A stretch of DNA of 64,000 nt from Ricordea florida (taxonomy: Eukaryota > Cnidaria > Anthozoa > Corallimorpharia > Ricordeidae), in assembly GCA_949710005.1 (NCBI GenBank), contig OX453280.1, positions 12,214,105-12,278,104 on the forward strand, given 5' to 3'. Positions 1 through 15,000 of this stretch are shown one piece after another. Both the position numbers and the translations under genes were made by a program. Within the stretch, counting starts at the first letter, position 1; each line of letters starts with the position of its first letter. The notes below the pieces were generated by a model. It was not told the origin of the DNA and searched no databases. It was given only the letters and a program-made list of their open reading frames with translations.

Positions 1-3000
1 CCATACAATCTCTTATAATGTATTTTGACCAAAATCTGTGAGGGTGAGTTTCTTGGCAGCAAGCTGCAGCTATCGTATCTCAGATTCTAGAATACCTACA
101 AACACCAGTTAAAGTGCGTTTTAAACTACAGTTTAAGTATTGCAAGATGGTGAAAATTGCATGTTGATGACTAATCTGTGTAATGAGCACTGATTTCATG
201 TAGATTAGTACTGTCTGAGCAGTCAACTTTAGAATCAGCTACCATAAGTTAACGTCTTCACAGGTGAGAGTCAATATGATCGCCAATAAGAATAAATTTG
301 ATTTTGTGCCTAAATAATGCTCTGTCAAATTAATACAAATCTACAAAATCTTAGAATTTCAACGATTTGGCGAGCCAAGATATGATACAACAATCTTTTT
401 TAAAGAAAATAGGCTTTGGTCGTAAATGCGCATGCGTAGTAAAATCAAAACAGTTCAACCCTAAAATCATACGGAGATCGATTCGTGGCAATCAAAATTG
501 TATTTCCCATAAAGACTTGAGTATATAACCTACGTTTACGTATACAGAAATGAATCGAAATGATTCATAACTTACCCCTGTAGCTTAGAATCCTTCTTCC
601 CATACAATCTCTTATAATGTATTTTGACCAAAATCTGTGAGGCTGAGTTTCTTGGCAGCAAGCTGCAGGTATCGTATCTCAGATTCTAGAATACTTACAA
701 ACACCAGTTAAAGTGAGTTTTAAACTACAGTTTAAGTATTGCAAGATGGTGAAAATTGCATGTGTATGACTAATCTGTGTAATGAGCACTGATTTAATGT
801 ACATTAGTACTGTCTGAGCAGTCAACTTTAGAATCAGCTGCCATAAGTTAACGTCTTCACAGGTAAGAGTCGATATGATCGCCAAATACAATAAATTTGA
901 TTTTGTGCCTAAATAATGCTCTGTCAAATTAATACAAATCTACAAAATCTTAGAATTTCAACGATTTGGCGAGCCAAGATATGATACAACAATCTTTTTT
1001 AAAGAAAATAGGCTTTGGTCGTAAATGCGCATGCGTAGTAAAATCAAAACAGTTCAACCCTAAAATCATACGGAGATCGATTCGTGGCAATCAAAATTGT
1101 ATTCCCCATAAGAACTTGAGTGTGTAACCTACGTTTACGTATACAGAAATGAATCGAAATGATTCAATAACTTACCCCTGTAGCTTAGAATCCTTCTTCC
1201 CATACAATCTCTTATAATGTATTTTGACCCAAATCTGTGAGGCTGAGTTTCTTGGCAGCAAGCTGCAGGTATCGTATCTCAGATTCTAGAATATCTACAA
1301 ACACCAGTTAAAGTGCGTTTTAAACTACAGTTTAAGTATTGCAAGATGGTGAAAATTGCATGTTGATGACTAATCTGTGTAATGAGCACTGATTTCATGT
1401 AGATTAGTACTGTCTGAGCAGTCAACTTATGAATCAGCTGCCATAAGTTAACGTCTTCACAGGTGAGAGTCAATATGATCGCCAATTACAATCAATTTGA
1501 TTTTGTGCCAAAATAATGCTCTGTCAAATTAATACAAATCTACAAAATCTTAGAATTTCAACGATTTGGCGAGCCAAGATATGATACAACAATCTTTTTT
1601 AAAGAAAATAGGCTTTGGTCGTAAATGCGCATGCGTAGTAAAATCAAAACAGTTCAACCCTAAAATCATACGGAGATCGATTCGTGGCAATCAAAATTGT
1701 ATTCCCCATAAGAACTTGAGTGTGTAACCTACGTTTACGTATACAGAAATGAATCGAAATGATTCAATAACTTACCCCTGTAGCTTAGAATCCTTCTTCC
1801 CATACAATCTCTTATAATGTATTTTGACCCAAATCTGTGAGGCTGAGTTTCTTGGCAGCAAGCTGCAGGTATCGTATCTCAGATTCTAGAATATCTACAA
1901 ACACCAGTTAAAGTGCGTTTTAAACTACAGTTTAAGTATTGCAAGATGGTGAAAATTGCATGTTGATGACTAATCTGTGTAATGAGCACTGATTTCATGT
2001 AGATTAGTACTGTCTGAGCAGTCAACTTATGAATCAGCTGCCATAAGTTAACGTCTTCACAGGTGAGAGTCAATATGATCGCCAATTACAATCAATTTGA
2101 TTTTGTGCCAAAATAATGCTCTGTCAAATTAATACAAATCTACAAAATCTTAGAATTTCAACGATTTGGCGAGCCAAGATATGATACAACAATCTTTTTT
2201 TAAAGAAAATAGGCTTTGGTCGTAAATGCGCATGCGTAGTAAAATCAAAACAGTTCAACCCTAAAATCATACGGAGATCGATTCGTGGCAATCAAAATTG
2301 TATTCCCCATAAAAACTTGAGTGTGTAACCTACGTTTACGTATACAGAAATGAATCGAAATGATTCAATAACTTACCCCTGTAGCTTAGAATCCTTCTTC
2401 CCATACAATCTCTTATAATGTATTTTGACCAAAATCTGTGAGGCTGAGTTTCTTGGCAGCAAGCTGCAGGTATCGTATCTCAGATTCTAGAATATCTACA
2501 AACACCAGTTAAAGTGCGTTTTAAACTACAGTTTAAGTATTGCAAGATGGTGAAAATTGCATGTTGATGACTAATCTGTGTAATGAGCGCTGATTATATG
2601 TAGATTAGTACTGTCTGAGCAGTCAACTTTAGAATCAGCTGCCATAAGTTAACGTCTTCACAGGTAAGAGTCAATATGATAGCCAATTACAATAAATTTG
2701 ATTTTGTGCCTAAATAATGCTCTGTCAAATTAATAGAAATCTACAAAATCTTAGAATTTCAACGATTTGGCGAGCCAAGATATGATACAACAATCTTTTT
2801 TTAAAGAAAATAGGCTTTGGTCGTAAATGCGCATGCGTAGTAAAATCAAAACAGTTCAACCCTAAAATCATACGGAGATCGATTCGTGGCAATCAAAATT
2901 GTATTCCCCATAAAAACTTGAGTGTGTAACCTACGTTTACGTATACAGAAATGAATCGAAATGATTCAATAACTTACCCCTGTAGCTTAGAATCCTTCTT

Positions 3001-6000
3001 CCCATACAATCTCTTATAATGTATTTTGACCAAAATCTGTGAGGCTGAGTTTCTTGGCAGCAAGCTGCAGGTATCGTATCTCAGATTCTAGAATATCTAC
3101 AAACACCAGTTAAAGTGCGTTTTAAACTACAGTTTAAGTATTGCAAGATGGTGAAAATTGCATGTTGATGACTAATCTGTGTAATGAGCGCTGATTATAT
3201 GTAGATTAGTACTGTCTGAGCAGTCAACTTTAGAATCAGCTGCCATAAGTTAACGTCTTTACAGGTAAGAGTCAATATGATCGCCAATTACAATAAATTT
3301 GATTTTGTGCCTAAATAATGCTCTGTCAAATTAATACAAATCTACAAAATCTTAGAATTTCAACGATTTGGCGAGCCAAGATATGATACAACAATCTTTT
3401 TTAAAGAAAATAGGCTTTGGTCGTCAATGCGCATGCGTAGTAAAATCAAAACAGTTCAACCCTAAAATCATACGGAGATCGATTCGTGGCAATCAAAATT
3501 GTATTCCCCATAAAAACTTGAGTGTGTAACCTACGTTTACGTATACAGAAATGAATTGAAATCATTCAATAACTTACCCCTGTAGCTTAGAATCCTTCTT
3601 CCTATACAATCTCTTATAATGTATTTTGACCAAAATCTGTGAGGCTGAGTTTCTTGGCAGCAAGCTGCAGGTATCGTATCTCAGATTCTAGAATACCTAC
3701 AAACACCAGTTAAAGTGCGTTTTAAACTACAGTTTAAGTATTGCAAGATGGTGAAAATTGCATGTTGATGACTAATCTGTGTAATGAGCACTGATTTCAT
3801 GTAGATTAGTACTGTCTGAGCAGTCAACTTTAGAATCAGCTGCCATAAGTTAACGTCTTCACAGGCCAGAGTCGATATGATCGCCAATTACAATAAAGTT
3901 GATTTTGTGCCTAAATAATGCTCTGTCAAATTAATACAAATCTACAAAATCTTAGAATTTCAACGATTTGGCGAGCCAAGAAATGATACAACAATCTTTT
4001 TTAAAGAAAATACGCTTTCGTCGTAAATGCGCATCCGTAGTAAAATCAAAACAGTTCAACCCTAAAATCATACGGAGATCGATTCGTGGCAATCAAAATT
4101 GTATTCCCCATAAAAACTTGAGTGTGTAACCTACTTTTACGTATACAGAAATGAATCGAAATGATTCAATAACTTACCCCTGTAGCTTAGAATCCTTCTT
4201 CCCATACAATCTCTTATAATGTATTTTGACCAAAATCTGTGAGGCTGAGTTTCTTCGCAGCAAGCTGCAGGTATCGTATCTCAGATTCTAGAATATCTAC
4301 AAACACCAGTTAAAGTTCGTTTTAAACTACAGTTTAAGTATTGCAAGATGGTGAAAATTGCATGTTGATGACTAATCTGTGTAATGAGCGCTGATTATAT
4401 GTAGATTAGTACTGTGTGAGCAGTCAACTTTAGAATCAGCTGCCATAAGTTAACGTCTTCACAGGTAAGAGTCAATATGATCGCCAATTACAATAAATTT
4501 GATTTTGTGCCTAAATAATGCTCTGTCAAATTAATACAAATCTACAAAATCTTAGAATTTCAACGATTTGGCGAGCCAAGATATGATACAACAATCTTTT
4601 TTAAAGAAAATAGGCTTTGTTCGTAAATGCTCTTGCGTAGTAAAATAAAAACAGTTCAACCCTAAAATCATACGGAGATCGATTCGTGGCAATCAAAATT
4701 GTATTCCCCATAAAAACTTGAGTGTGTAACCTACGTTTACGTATACAGAAATGAATCGAAATGATTCAATAACTTACCCCTGTAGCTTAGAATCCTTCCT
4801 CCCATACAATCTCTTATAATGTATTTTGACCAAAATCTGTGAGGCTGAGTTTCTTGGCAGCAAGCTGCAGGTATCGTATCTCAGATTCTAGAATACCTAC
4901 AAACACCAGTTAAAGTGCGTTTTAAACTACAGTTTAAGTATTGCAAGATGGTGAAAATTGCATGTTGATGACTAATCTGTGTAATGAGCGCTGATTATAT
5001 GTAGATTAGTACTGTCTAAGCAGTTAACTTTAGAATCAGCTGCCATAAGTTAACGTCTTCACAGGTAAGAGTCAATATGATCGCCAATTACAATAAATTT
5101 GATTTTGTGCCTAAATAATGCTCTGTCAAGTTAATACAAATCTACAAAATCTTAGAATTTCAACGATTTGGCGAGCCAAGAAATGATACAACAATCTTTT
5201 TTAAAGAAAATAGGCTTTGGTCGTAAATGCGCATGCGTAGTAAAATAAAAACAGTTCAACCCTAAAATCATACGGAGATCGATTCGTGGCAATCAAAATT
5301 GTATTCCCCATAAAAACTTGAGTGTGTAACCTACGTTTACGTATACAGAAATGAATCGAAATGATTCAATAACTTACCCCTGTAGCTTAGAATCCTTCTT
5401 CCCATACAATCTCTTATAATGTATTTTGACCAAAATCTGTGAGGCTGAGTTTCTTGGCAGCAAGCTGCAGGTATCGTATCTCAGATTCTAGAATATCTAC
5501 AAACACCAGTTAAAGTGCGTTTTAAACTACAGTTTAAGTATTGCAAGATGGTGAAAATTGCATGTTGATGACTAATCTGTGTAATGAGCGCTGATTATAT
5601 GTAGATTAGTACTGTCTGAGCAGTCAACTTTAGAATCAGCTGCCATAAGTTAACGTCTTTACAGGTAAGAGTCAATATGATCGCCAATTACAATAAATTT
5701 GATTTTGTGCCTAAATAATGCTCTGTCAAATTAATACAAATCTACAAAATCTTAGAATTTCAACGATTTGGCGAGCCAAGATATGATACAACAATCTTTT
5801 TTAAAGAAAATAGGCTTTGGTCGTCAATGCGCATGCGTAGTAAAATCAAAACAGTTCAACCCTAAAATCATACGGAGATCGATTCGTGGCAATCAAAATT
5901 GTATTCCCCATAAAAACTTGAGTGTGTAACCTACGTTTACGTATACAGAAATGAATTGAAATCATTCAATAACTTACCCCTGTAGCTTAGAATCCTTCTT

Positions 6001-9000
6001 CCTATACAATCTCTTATAATGTATTTTGACCAAAATCTGTGAGGCTGAGTTTCTTGGCAGCAAGCTGCAGGTATCGTATCTCAGATTCTAGAATACCTAC
6101 AAACACCAGTTAAAGTGCGTTTTAAACTACAGTTTAAGTATTGCAAGATGGTGAAAATTGCATGTTGATGACTAATCTGTGTAATGAGCACTGATTTCAT
6201 GTAGATTAGTACTGTCTGAGCAGTCAACTTTAGAATCAGCTGCCATAAGTTAACGTCTTCACAGGCCAGAGTCGATATGATCGCCAATTACAATAAATTT
6301 GATTTTGTGCCTAAATAATGCTCTGTCAAATTAATACAAATCTACAAAATCTTAGAATTTCAACGATTTGGCGAGCCAAGAAATGATACAACAATCTTTT
6401 TTAAAGAAAATACGCTTTCGTCGTAAATGCGCATCCGTAGTAAAATCAAAACAGTTCAACCCTAAAATCATACGGAGATCGATTCGTGGCAATCAAAATT
6501 GTATTCCCCATAAAAACTTGAGTGTGTAACCTACTTTTACGTATACAGAAATGAATCGAAATGATTCAATAACTTACCCCTGTAGCTTAGAATCCTTCTT
6601 CCCATACAATCTCTTATAATGTATTTTGACCAAAATCTGTGAGGCTGAGTTTCTTCGCAGCAAGCTGCAGGTATCGTATCTCAGATTCTAGAATATCTAC
6701 AAACACCAGTTAAAGTTCGTTTTAAACTACAGTTTAAGTATTGCAAGATGGTGAAAATTGCATGTTGATGACTAATCTGTGTAATGAGCGCTGATTATAT
6801 GTAGATTAGTACTGTGTGAGCAGTCAACTTTAGAATCAGCTGCCATAAGTTAACGTCTTCACAGGTAAGAGTCAATATGATCGCCAATTACAATAAATTT
6901 GATTTTGTGCCTAAATAATGCTCTGTCAAATTAATACAAATCTACAAAATCTTAGAATTTCAACGATTTGGCGAGCCAAGATATGATACAACAATCTTTT
7001 TTAAAGAAAATAGGCTTTGTTCGTAAATGCTCTTGCGTAGTAAAATAAAAACAGTTCAACCCTAAAATCATACGGAGATCGATTCGTGGCAATCAAAATT
7101 GTATTCCCCATAAAAACTTGAGTGTGTAACCTACGTTTACGTATACAGAAATGAATCGAAATGATTCAATAACTTACCCCTGTAGCTTAGAATCCTTCCT
7201 CCCATACAATCTCTTATAATGTATTTTGACCAAAATCTGTGAGGCTGAGTTTCTTGGCAGCAAGCTGCAGGTATCGTATCTCAGATTCTAGAATACCTAC
7301 AAACACCAGTTAAAGTGCGTTTTAAACTACAGTTTAAGTATTGCAAGATGGTGAAAATTGCATGTTGATGACTAATCTGTGTAATGAGCGCTGATTATAT
7401 GTAGATTAGTACTGTCTAAGCAGTTAACTTTAGAATCAGCTGCCATAAGTTAACGTCTTCACAGGTAAGAGTCAATATGATCGCCAATTACAATAAATTT
7501 GATTTTGTGCCTAAATAATGCTCTGTCAAGTTAATACAAATCTACAAAATCTTAGAATTTCAACGATTTGGCGAGCCAAGAAATGATACAACAATCTTTT
7601 TTAAAGAAAATAGGCTTTGGTCGTAAATGCGCATGCGTAGTAAAATAAAAACAGTTCAACCCTAAAATCATACGGAGATCGATTCGTGGCAATCAAAATT
7701 GTATTCCCCATAAAAACTTGAGTGTGTAACCTACTTTTACGTATACAGAAATGAATCGAAATGATTCAATAACTTACCCCTGTAGCTTAGAATCCTTCTT
7801 CCCATACAATCTCTTATAATGTATTTTGACCAAAATCTGTGAGGCTGAGTTTCTTGGCAGCAAGCTGCAGGTATCGTATCTCAGATTCTAGAATATCTAC
7901 AAACACCAGTTAAAGTGCGTTTTAAACTACAGTTTAAGTATTGCAAGATGGTGAAAATTGCATGTTGATGACTAATCTGTGTAATGAGCACTGATTTCAT
8001 GTAGATTAGTACTGTCTGAGCAGTCAACTTATGAATCAGCTGCCATAAGTTAACGTCTTCACAGGTGAGAGTCAATATGATCGCCAATTACAATCAATTT
8101 GATTTTGTGCCTAAATAATGCTCTGTCAAATTAATACAAATCTACAAAATCTTAGAATTTCAACGATTTGGCGAGCCAAGATATGATACAACAATCTTTT
8201 TTTAAAGAAAATAGGCTTCGGTCGTAAATGCGCATGCGCAGTAAAATCAAAACAGTTCAACCCTAAAATCATACGGAGATCGATTCGTGGCAATCAAAAT
8301 TGTATTCCCCATAAAAACTTGAGTGTGTAACCTACGTTTACGTATACAGAAATGAATCGAAATGATTCAATAACTTACCCCTGTAGCTTAGAATCCTTCT
8401 TCCCATACAATCTCTTATAATGTATTTTGACCAAACTCTGTGAGGCTGAGTTTCTTGGAAGCAAGCTGAAGGTATCGTATCTCAGATTCTAGAATATCTA
8501 CAAACACCAGTTAAAGTGCGTTTTAAACTACAGTTTAAGTATTGCAAAATGGTGAAAATTGCATGTTGATGACTAATCTGTGTAATGAGCGCTGATTATA
8601 TGTAGATTAGTACTGTCTGAGCAGTCAACTTTAGAATCAGCTGCCATAAGTTAACGTCTTCACAGGTAAGAGTCAATATGATAGCCAATTACAATAAATT
8701 TGATTTTGTGCCTAAATAATGCTCTGTCAAATTAATACAAATCTACAAAATCTTAGAATTTCAACGATTTGGCGAGCCAAGATATGATACAACAATCTTT
8801 TTTTAAAGAAAATAGGCTTTGGTCGTAAATGCGCATGCGTAGTAAAATCAAAACAGTTCAACCCTAAAATCATACGGAGATCGATTCGTGGCAATCAAAA
8901 TTGTATTCCCCATAAAAACTTGAGTGTGTAACCTACGTTTACGTATACAGAAATGAATCGAAATGATTCAATAACTTACCCCTGTAGCTTAGAATCCTTC

Positions 9001-12000
9001 TTCCCATACAATCTCTTATAATGTATTTTGACCAAAATCTGTGAGGCTGAGTTTCTTGGCAGCAAGCTGCAGGTATCGTATCTCAGATTCTAGAATATCT
9101 ACAAACACCAGTTAAAGTGCGTTTTAAACTACAGTTTAAGTATTGCAAGATGGTGAAAATTGCATGTTGATGACTAATCTGTGTAATGAGCGCTGATTAT
9201 ATGTAGATTAGTACTGTCTGAGCAGTCAACTTTAGAATCGGCTGCCATAAGTTAACGTCTTCACAGGTAAGAGTCAATATGATCGCCAATTACAATAAAT
9301 TTGACTTTGTGCCTAAATAATGCTCTGTCAAATTAATACAAATCTACAAAATCTTAGAATTTCAACGATTTGGCGAGCCAAGATATGATACAACAATCTT
9401 TTTTAAAGAAAATAGGCTTTGGTCGTCAATGCGCATGCGTAGTAAAATAAAAACAGTTCAACCCTAAAATCATACGGAGATCGATTCGTGGCAATCAAAA
9501 TTGTATTCCCCATAAAAACTTGAGTGTGTAACCTACGTTTACGTATACAGAAATGAATCGAAATGATTCAATAACTTACCCCTGTAGCTTAGAATCCTTC
9601 TTCCCATACAATCTCTTATAATGTATTTTGACCAAAATCTGTGAGGCTGAGTTTCTTGGCAGCAAGCTGCAGGTATCGTATCTCAGATTCTAGAATATCT
9701 ACAAACACCAGTTAAAGTGCGTTTTAAACTACAGTTTAAGTATTGCAAGATGGTGAAAATTGCATGTTGATGACTAATCTGTGTAATGAGCGCTGATTAT
9801 ATGTAGATTAGTACTGTCTGAGCAGTCAACTTTAGAATCAGCTGCCATAAGTTAACGTCTTCACAGGTAAGAGTCAATATGATAGCCAATTACAATAAAT
9901 TTGATTTTGTGCCTAAATAATGCTCTGTCAAATTAATACAAATCTACAAAATCTTAGAATTTCAACGATTTGGCGAGCCAAGATATGATACAACAATCTT
10001 TTTTTAAAGAAAATAGGCTTTGGTCGTAAATGCGCATGCGTAGTAAAATCAAAACAGTTCAACCCTAAAATCATACGGAGATCGATTCGTGGCAATCAAA
10101 ATTGTATTCCCCATAAAAACTTGAGTGTGTAACCTACGTTTACGTATACAGAAATGAATCGAAATGATTCAATAACTTACCCCTGTAGCTTAGAATCCTT
10201 CTTCCCATACAATCTCTTATAATGTATTTTGACCAAAATCTGTGAGGCTGAGTTTCTTGGCAGCAAGCTGCAGGTATCGTATCTCAGATTCTAGAATATC
10301 TACAAACACCAGTTAAAGTGCGTTTTAAACTACAGTTTAAGTATTGCAAGATGGTGAAAATTGCATGTTGATGACTAATCTGTGTAATGAGCGCTGATTA
10401 TATGTAGATTAGTACTGTCTGAGCAGTCAACTTTAGAATCGGCTGCCATAAGTTAACGTCTTCACAGGTAAGAGTCAATATGATCGCCAATTACAATAAA
10501 TTTGATTTTGTGCCTAAATAATGCTCTGTCAAATTAATACAAATCTACAAAATCTTAGAATTTCAACGATTTGGCGAGCCAAGATATGATACAACAATCT
10601 TTTTTAAAGAAAATAGGCTTTGGTCGTCAATGCGCATGCGTAGTAAAATAAAAACAGTTCAACCCTAAAATCATACGGAGATCGATTCGTGGCAATCAAA
10701 ATTGTATTCCCCATAAAAACTTGAGTGTGTAACCTACGTTTACGTATACAGAAATGAATCGAAATGATTCAATAACTTACCCCTGTAGCTTAGAATCCTT
10801 CTTCCTATACAATCTCTTATAATGTATTTTGACCAAAATCTGTGAGGCTGAGTTTCTTGGCAGCAAGCTGCAGGTATCGTATCTCAGATTCTAGAATACC
10901 TACAAACACCAGTTAAAGTGCGTTTTAAACTACAGTTTAAGTATTGCAAGATGGTGAAAATTGCATGTTGATGACTAATCTGTGTAATGAGCACTGATTT
11001 CATGTAGATTAGTACTGTCTGAGCAGTCAACTTTAGAATCAGCTGCCATAAGTTAACGTCTTCACAGGCCAGAGTCGATATGATCGCCAATTACAATAAA
11101 TTTGATTTTGTGCCTAAATAATGCTCTGTCAAATTAATACAAATCTACAAAATCTTAGAATTTCAACGATTTGGCGAGCCAAGAAATGATACAACAATCT
11201 TTTTTAAAGAAAATACGCTTTCCTCGTAAATGCGCATGCGTAGTAAAATCAAAACAGTTCAACCCTAAAATCATACGGAGATCGATTCGTGGCAATCAAA
11301 ATTGTATTCCCCATAAAAACTTGAGTGTGTAACCTACTTTTACGTATACAGAAATGAATCGAAATGATTCAATAACTTACCCCTGTAGCTTAGAATCCTT
11401 CTTCCCATACAATCTCTTATAATGTATTTTGACCAAAATCTGTGAGGCTGAGTTTCTTCGCAGCAAGCTGCAGGTATCGTATCTCAGATTCTAGAATATC
11501 TACAAACACCAGTTAAAGTTCGTTTTAAACTACAGTTTAAGTATTGCAAGATGGTGAAAATTGCATGTTGATGACTAATCTGTGTAATGAGCGCTGATTA
11601 TATGTAGATTAGTACTGTGTGAGCAGTCAACTTTAGAATCAGCTGCCATAAGTTAACGTCTTCACAGGTAAGAGTCAATATGATCGCCAATTACAATAAA
11701 TTTGATTTTGTGCCTAAATAATGCTCTGTCAAATTAATACAAATCTACAAAATCTTAGAATTTCAACGATTTGGCGAGCCAAGATATGATACAACAATCT
11801 TTTTTAAAGAAAATAGGCTTTGTTCGTAAATGCTCTTGCGTAGTAAAATAAAAACAGTTCAACCCTAAAATCATACGGAGATCGATTCGTGGCAATCAAA
11901 ATTGTATTCCCCATAAAAACTTGAGTGTGTAACCTACGTTTACGTATACAGAAATGAATCGAAATGATTCAATAACTTACCCCTGTAGCTTAGAATCCTT

Positions 12001-15000
12001 CCTCCCATACAATCTCTTATAATGTATTTTGACCAAAATCTGTGAGGCTGAGTTTCTTGGCAGCAAGCTGCAGGTATCGTATCTCAGATTCTAGAATACC
12101 TACAAACACCAGTTAAAGTGCGTTTTAAACTACAGTTTAAGTATTGCAAGATGGTGAAAATTGCATGTTGATGACTAATCTGTGTAATGAGCGCTGATTA
12201 TATGTAGATTAGTACTGTCTAAGCAGTTAACTTTAGAATCAGCTGCCATAAGTTAACGTCTTCACAGGTAAGAGTCAATATGATCGCCAATTACAATAAA
12301 TTTGATTTTGTGCCTAAATAATGCTCTGTCAAGTTAATACAAATCTACAAAATCTTAGAATTTCAACGATTTGGCGAGCCAAGAAATGATACAACAATCT
12401 TTTTTAAAGAAAATAGGCTTTGGTCGTAAATGCGCATGCGTAGTAAAATCAAAACAGTTCAACCCTAAAATCATACGGAGATCGATTCGTGGCAATCAAA
12501 ATTGTATTCCCCATAAAAACTTGAGTGTGTAACCTACTTTTACGTATACAGAAATGAATCGAAATGATTCAATAACTTACCCCTGTAGCTTAGAATCCTT
12601 CTTCCCATACAATCTCTTATAATGTATTTTGACCAAAATCTGTGAGGCTGAGTTTCTTGGCAGCAAGCTGCAGGTATCGTATCTCAGATTCTAGAATATC
12701 TACAAACACCAGTTAAAGTGCGTTTTAAACTACAGTTTAAGTATTGCAAGATGGTGAAAATTGCATGTTGATGACTAATCTGTGTAATGAGCGCTGATTA
12801 TATGTAGATTAGTACTGTCTGAGCAGTCAACTTTAGAATCGGCTGCCATAAGTTAACGTCTTCACAGGTAAGAGTCAATATGATCGCCAATTACAATAAA
12901 TTTGATTTTGTGCCTAAATAATGCTCTGTCAAATTAATACAAATCTACAAAATCTTAGAATTTCAACGATTTGGCGAGCCAAGAAATGATACAACAATCT
13001 TTTTTAAAGAAAATAGGCTTTGGTCGTAAATGCGCATGCGTAGTAAAATAAAAACAGTTCAACCCTAAAATCATACGGAGATCGATTCGTGGCAATCAAA
13101 ATTGTATTCCCCATAAAAACTTGAGTGTGTAACCTACTTTTACGTATACAGAAATGAATCGAAATGATTCAATAACTTACCCCTGTAGCTTAGAATCCTT
13201 CTTCCCATACAATCTCTTATAATGTATTTTGACCAAAATCTGTGAGGCTGAGTTTCTTGGCAGCAAGCTGCAGGTATCGTATCTCAGATTCTAGAATATC
13301 TACAAACACCAGTTAAAGTGCGTTTTAAACTACAGTTTAAGTATTGCAAGATGGTGAAAATTGCATGTTGATGACTAATCTGTGTAATGAGCGCTGATTA
13401 TATGTAGATTAGTACTGTCTGAGCAGTCAACTTTAGAATCAGCTGCCATAAGTTAACGTCTTCACAGGTAAGAGTCAATATGATCGCCAATTACAATAAA
13501 TTTGATTTTGTGCCTAAATAATGCTCTGTCAAATTAATACAAATCTAGAAAATCTTAGAATTTCAACGATTTGGCGAGCCAAGATATGATACAACAATCT
13601 TTTTTAAAGAAAATAGGCTTTGGTCGTAAATGCGCATGCGTAGTAAAATAAAAACAGTTCAACCCTAAAATCATACGGAGATCGATTCGTGGCAATCAAA
13701 ATTGTATTCCCCATAAAAACTTGAGTGTGTAACCTACGTTTACGTATACAGAAATGAATCGAAATGATTCAATAACTTACCCCTGTAGCTTAGAATCCTT
13801 CTTCCCATACAATCTCTTATAATGTATTTTGACCAAAATCTGTGAGGCTGAGTTTCTTGGCAGCAAGCTGCAGGTATCGTATCTCAGATTCTAGAATATC
13901 TACAAACACCAGTTAAAGTGCGTTTTAAACTACAGTTTAAGTATTGCAAGATGGTGAAAATTGCATGTTGATGACTAATCTGTGTAATGAGCGCTGATTA
14001 TATGTAGATTAGTACTGTCTGAGCAGTCAACTTTAGAATCAGCTGCCATAAGTTAACGTCTTCACAGGTAAGAGTCAATATGATAGCCAATTACAATAAA
14101 TTTGATTTTGTGCCTAAATAATGCTCTGTCAAATTAATACAAATCTAGAAAATCTTAGAATTTCAACGATTTGGCGAGCCAAGATATGATACAACAATCT
14201 TTTTTAAAGAAAATAGGCTTTGGTCGTAAATGCGCATGCGTAGTAAAATCAAAACAGTTCAACCCTAAAATCATACGGAGATCGATTCGTGGCAATCAAA
14301 ATTGTATTCCCCATAAGAACTTGAGTGTGTAACCTACGTTTACGTATACAGAAATGAATCGAAATGATTCAATAACTTACCCCTGTAGCTTAGAATCCTT
14401 CTTCCCATACAATCTCTTATAATGTATTTTGACCCAAATCTGTGAGGCTGAGTTTCTTGGCAGCAAGCTGCAGGTATCGTATCTCAGATTCTAGAATATC
14501 TACAAACACCAGTTAAAGTGCGTTTTAAACTACAGTTTAAGTATTGCAAGATGGTGAAAATTGCATGTTGATGACTAATCTGTGTAATGAGCACTGATTT
14601 CATGTACATTAGTACTGTCTGAGCAGTCAACTTATGAATCAGCTGCCATAAGTTAACGTCTTCACAGGTGAGAGTCAATATGATCGCCAATTACAATCAA
14701 TTTGATTTTGTGCCTAAATAATGCTCTGTCAAATTAATACAAATCTACAAAATCTTAGAATTTCAACGACTTGGCGAGCCAAGATATGATACAACAATCT
14801 TTTTTTAAAGAAAATAGGCTTTGGTCGTAAATGCGCATGCGTAGTAAAATCAAAACAGTTCAACCCTAAAATCATACGGAGATCGATTCGTGGCAATCAA
14901 AATTGTATTCCCCATTAAAACTTGAGTGTGTAACCTACTTTTACGTATACAGAAATGAATCGAAATGATTCAATAACTTACCCCTGTAGCTTAGAATCCT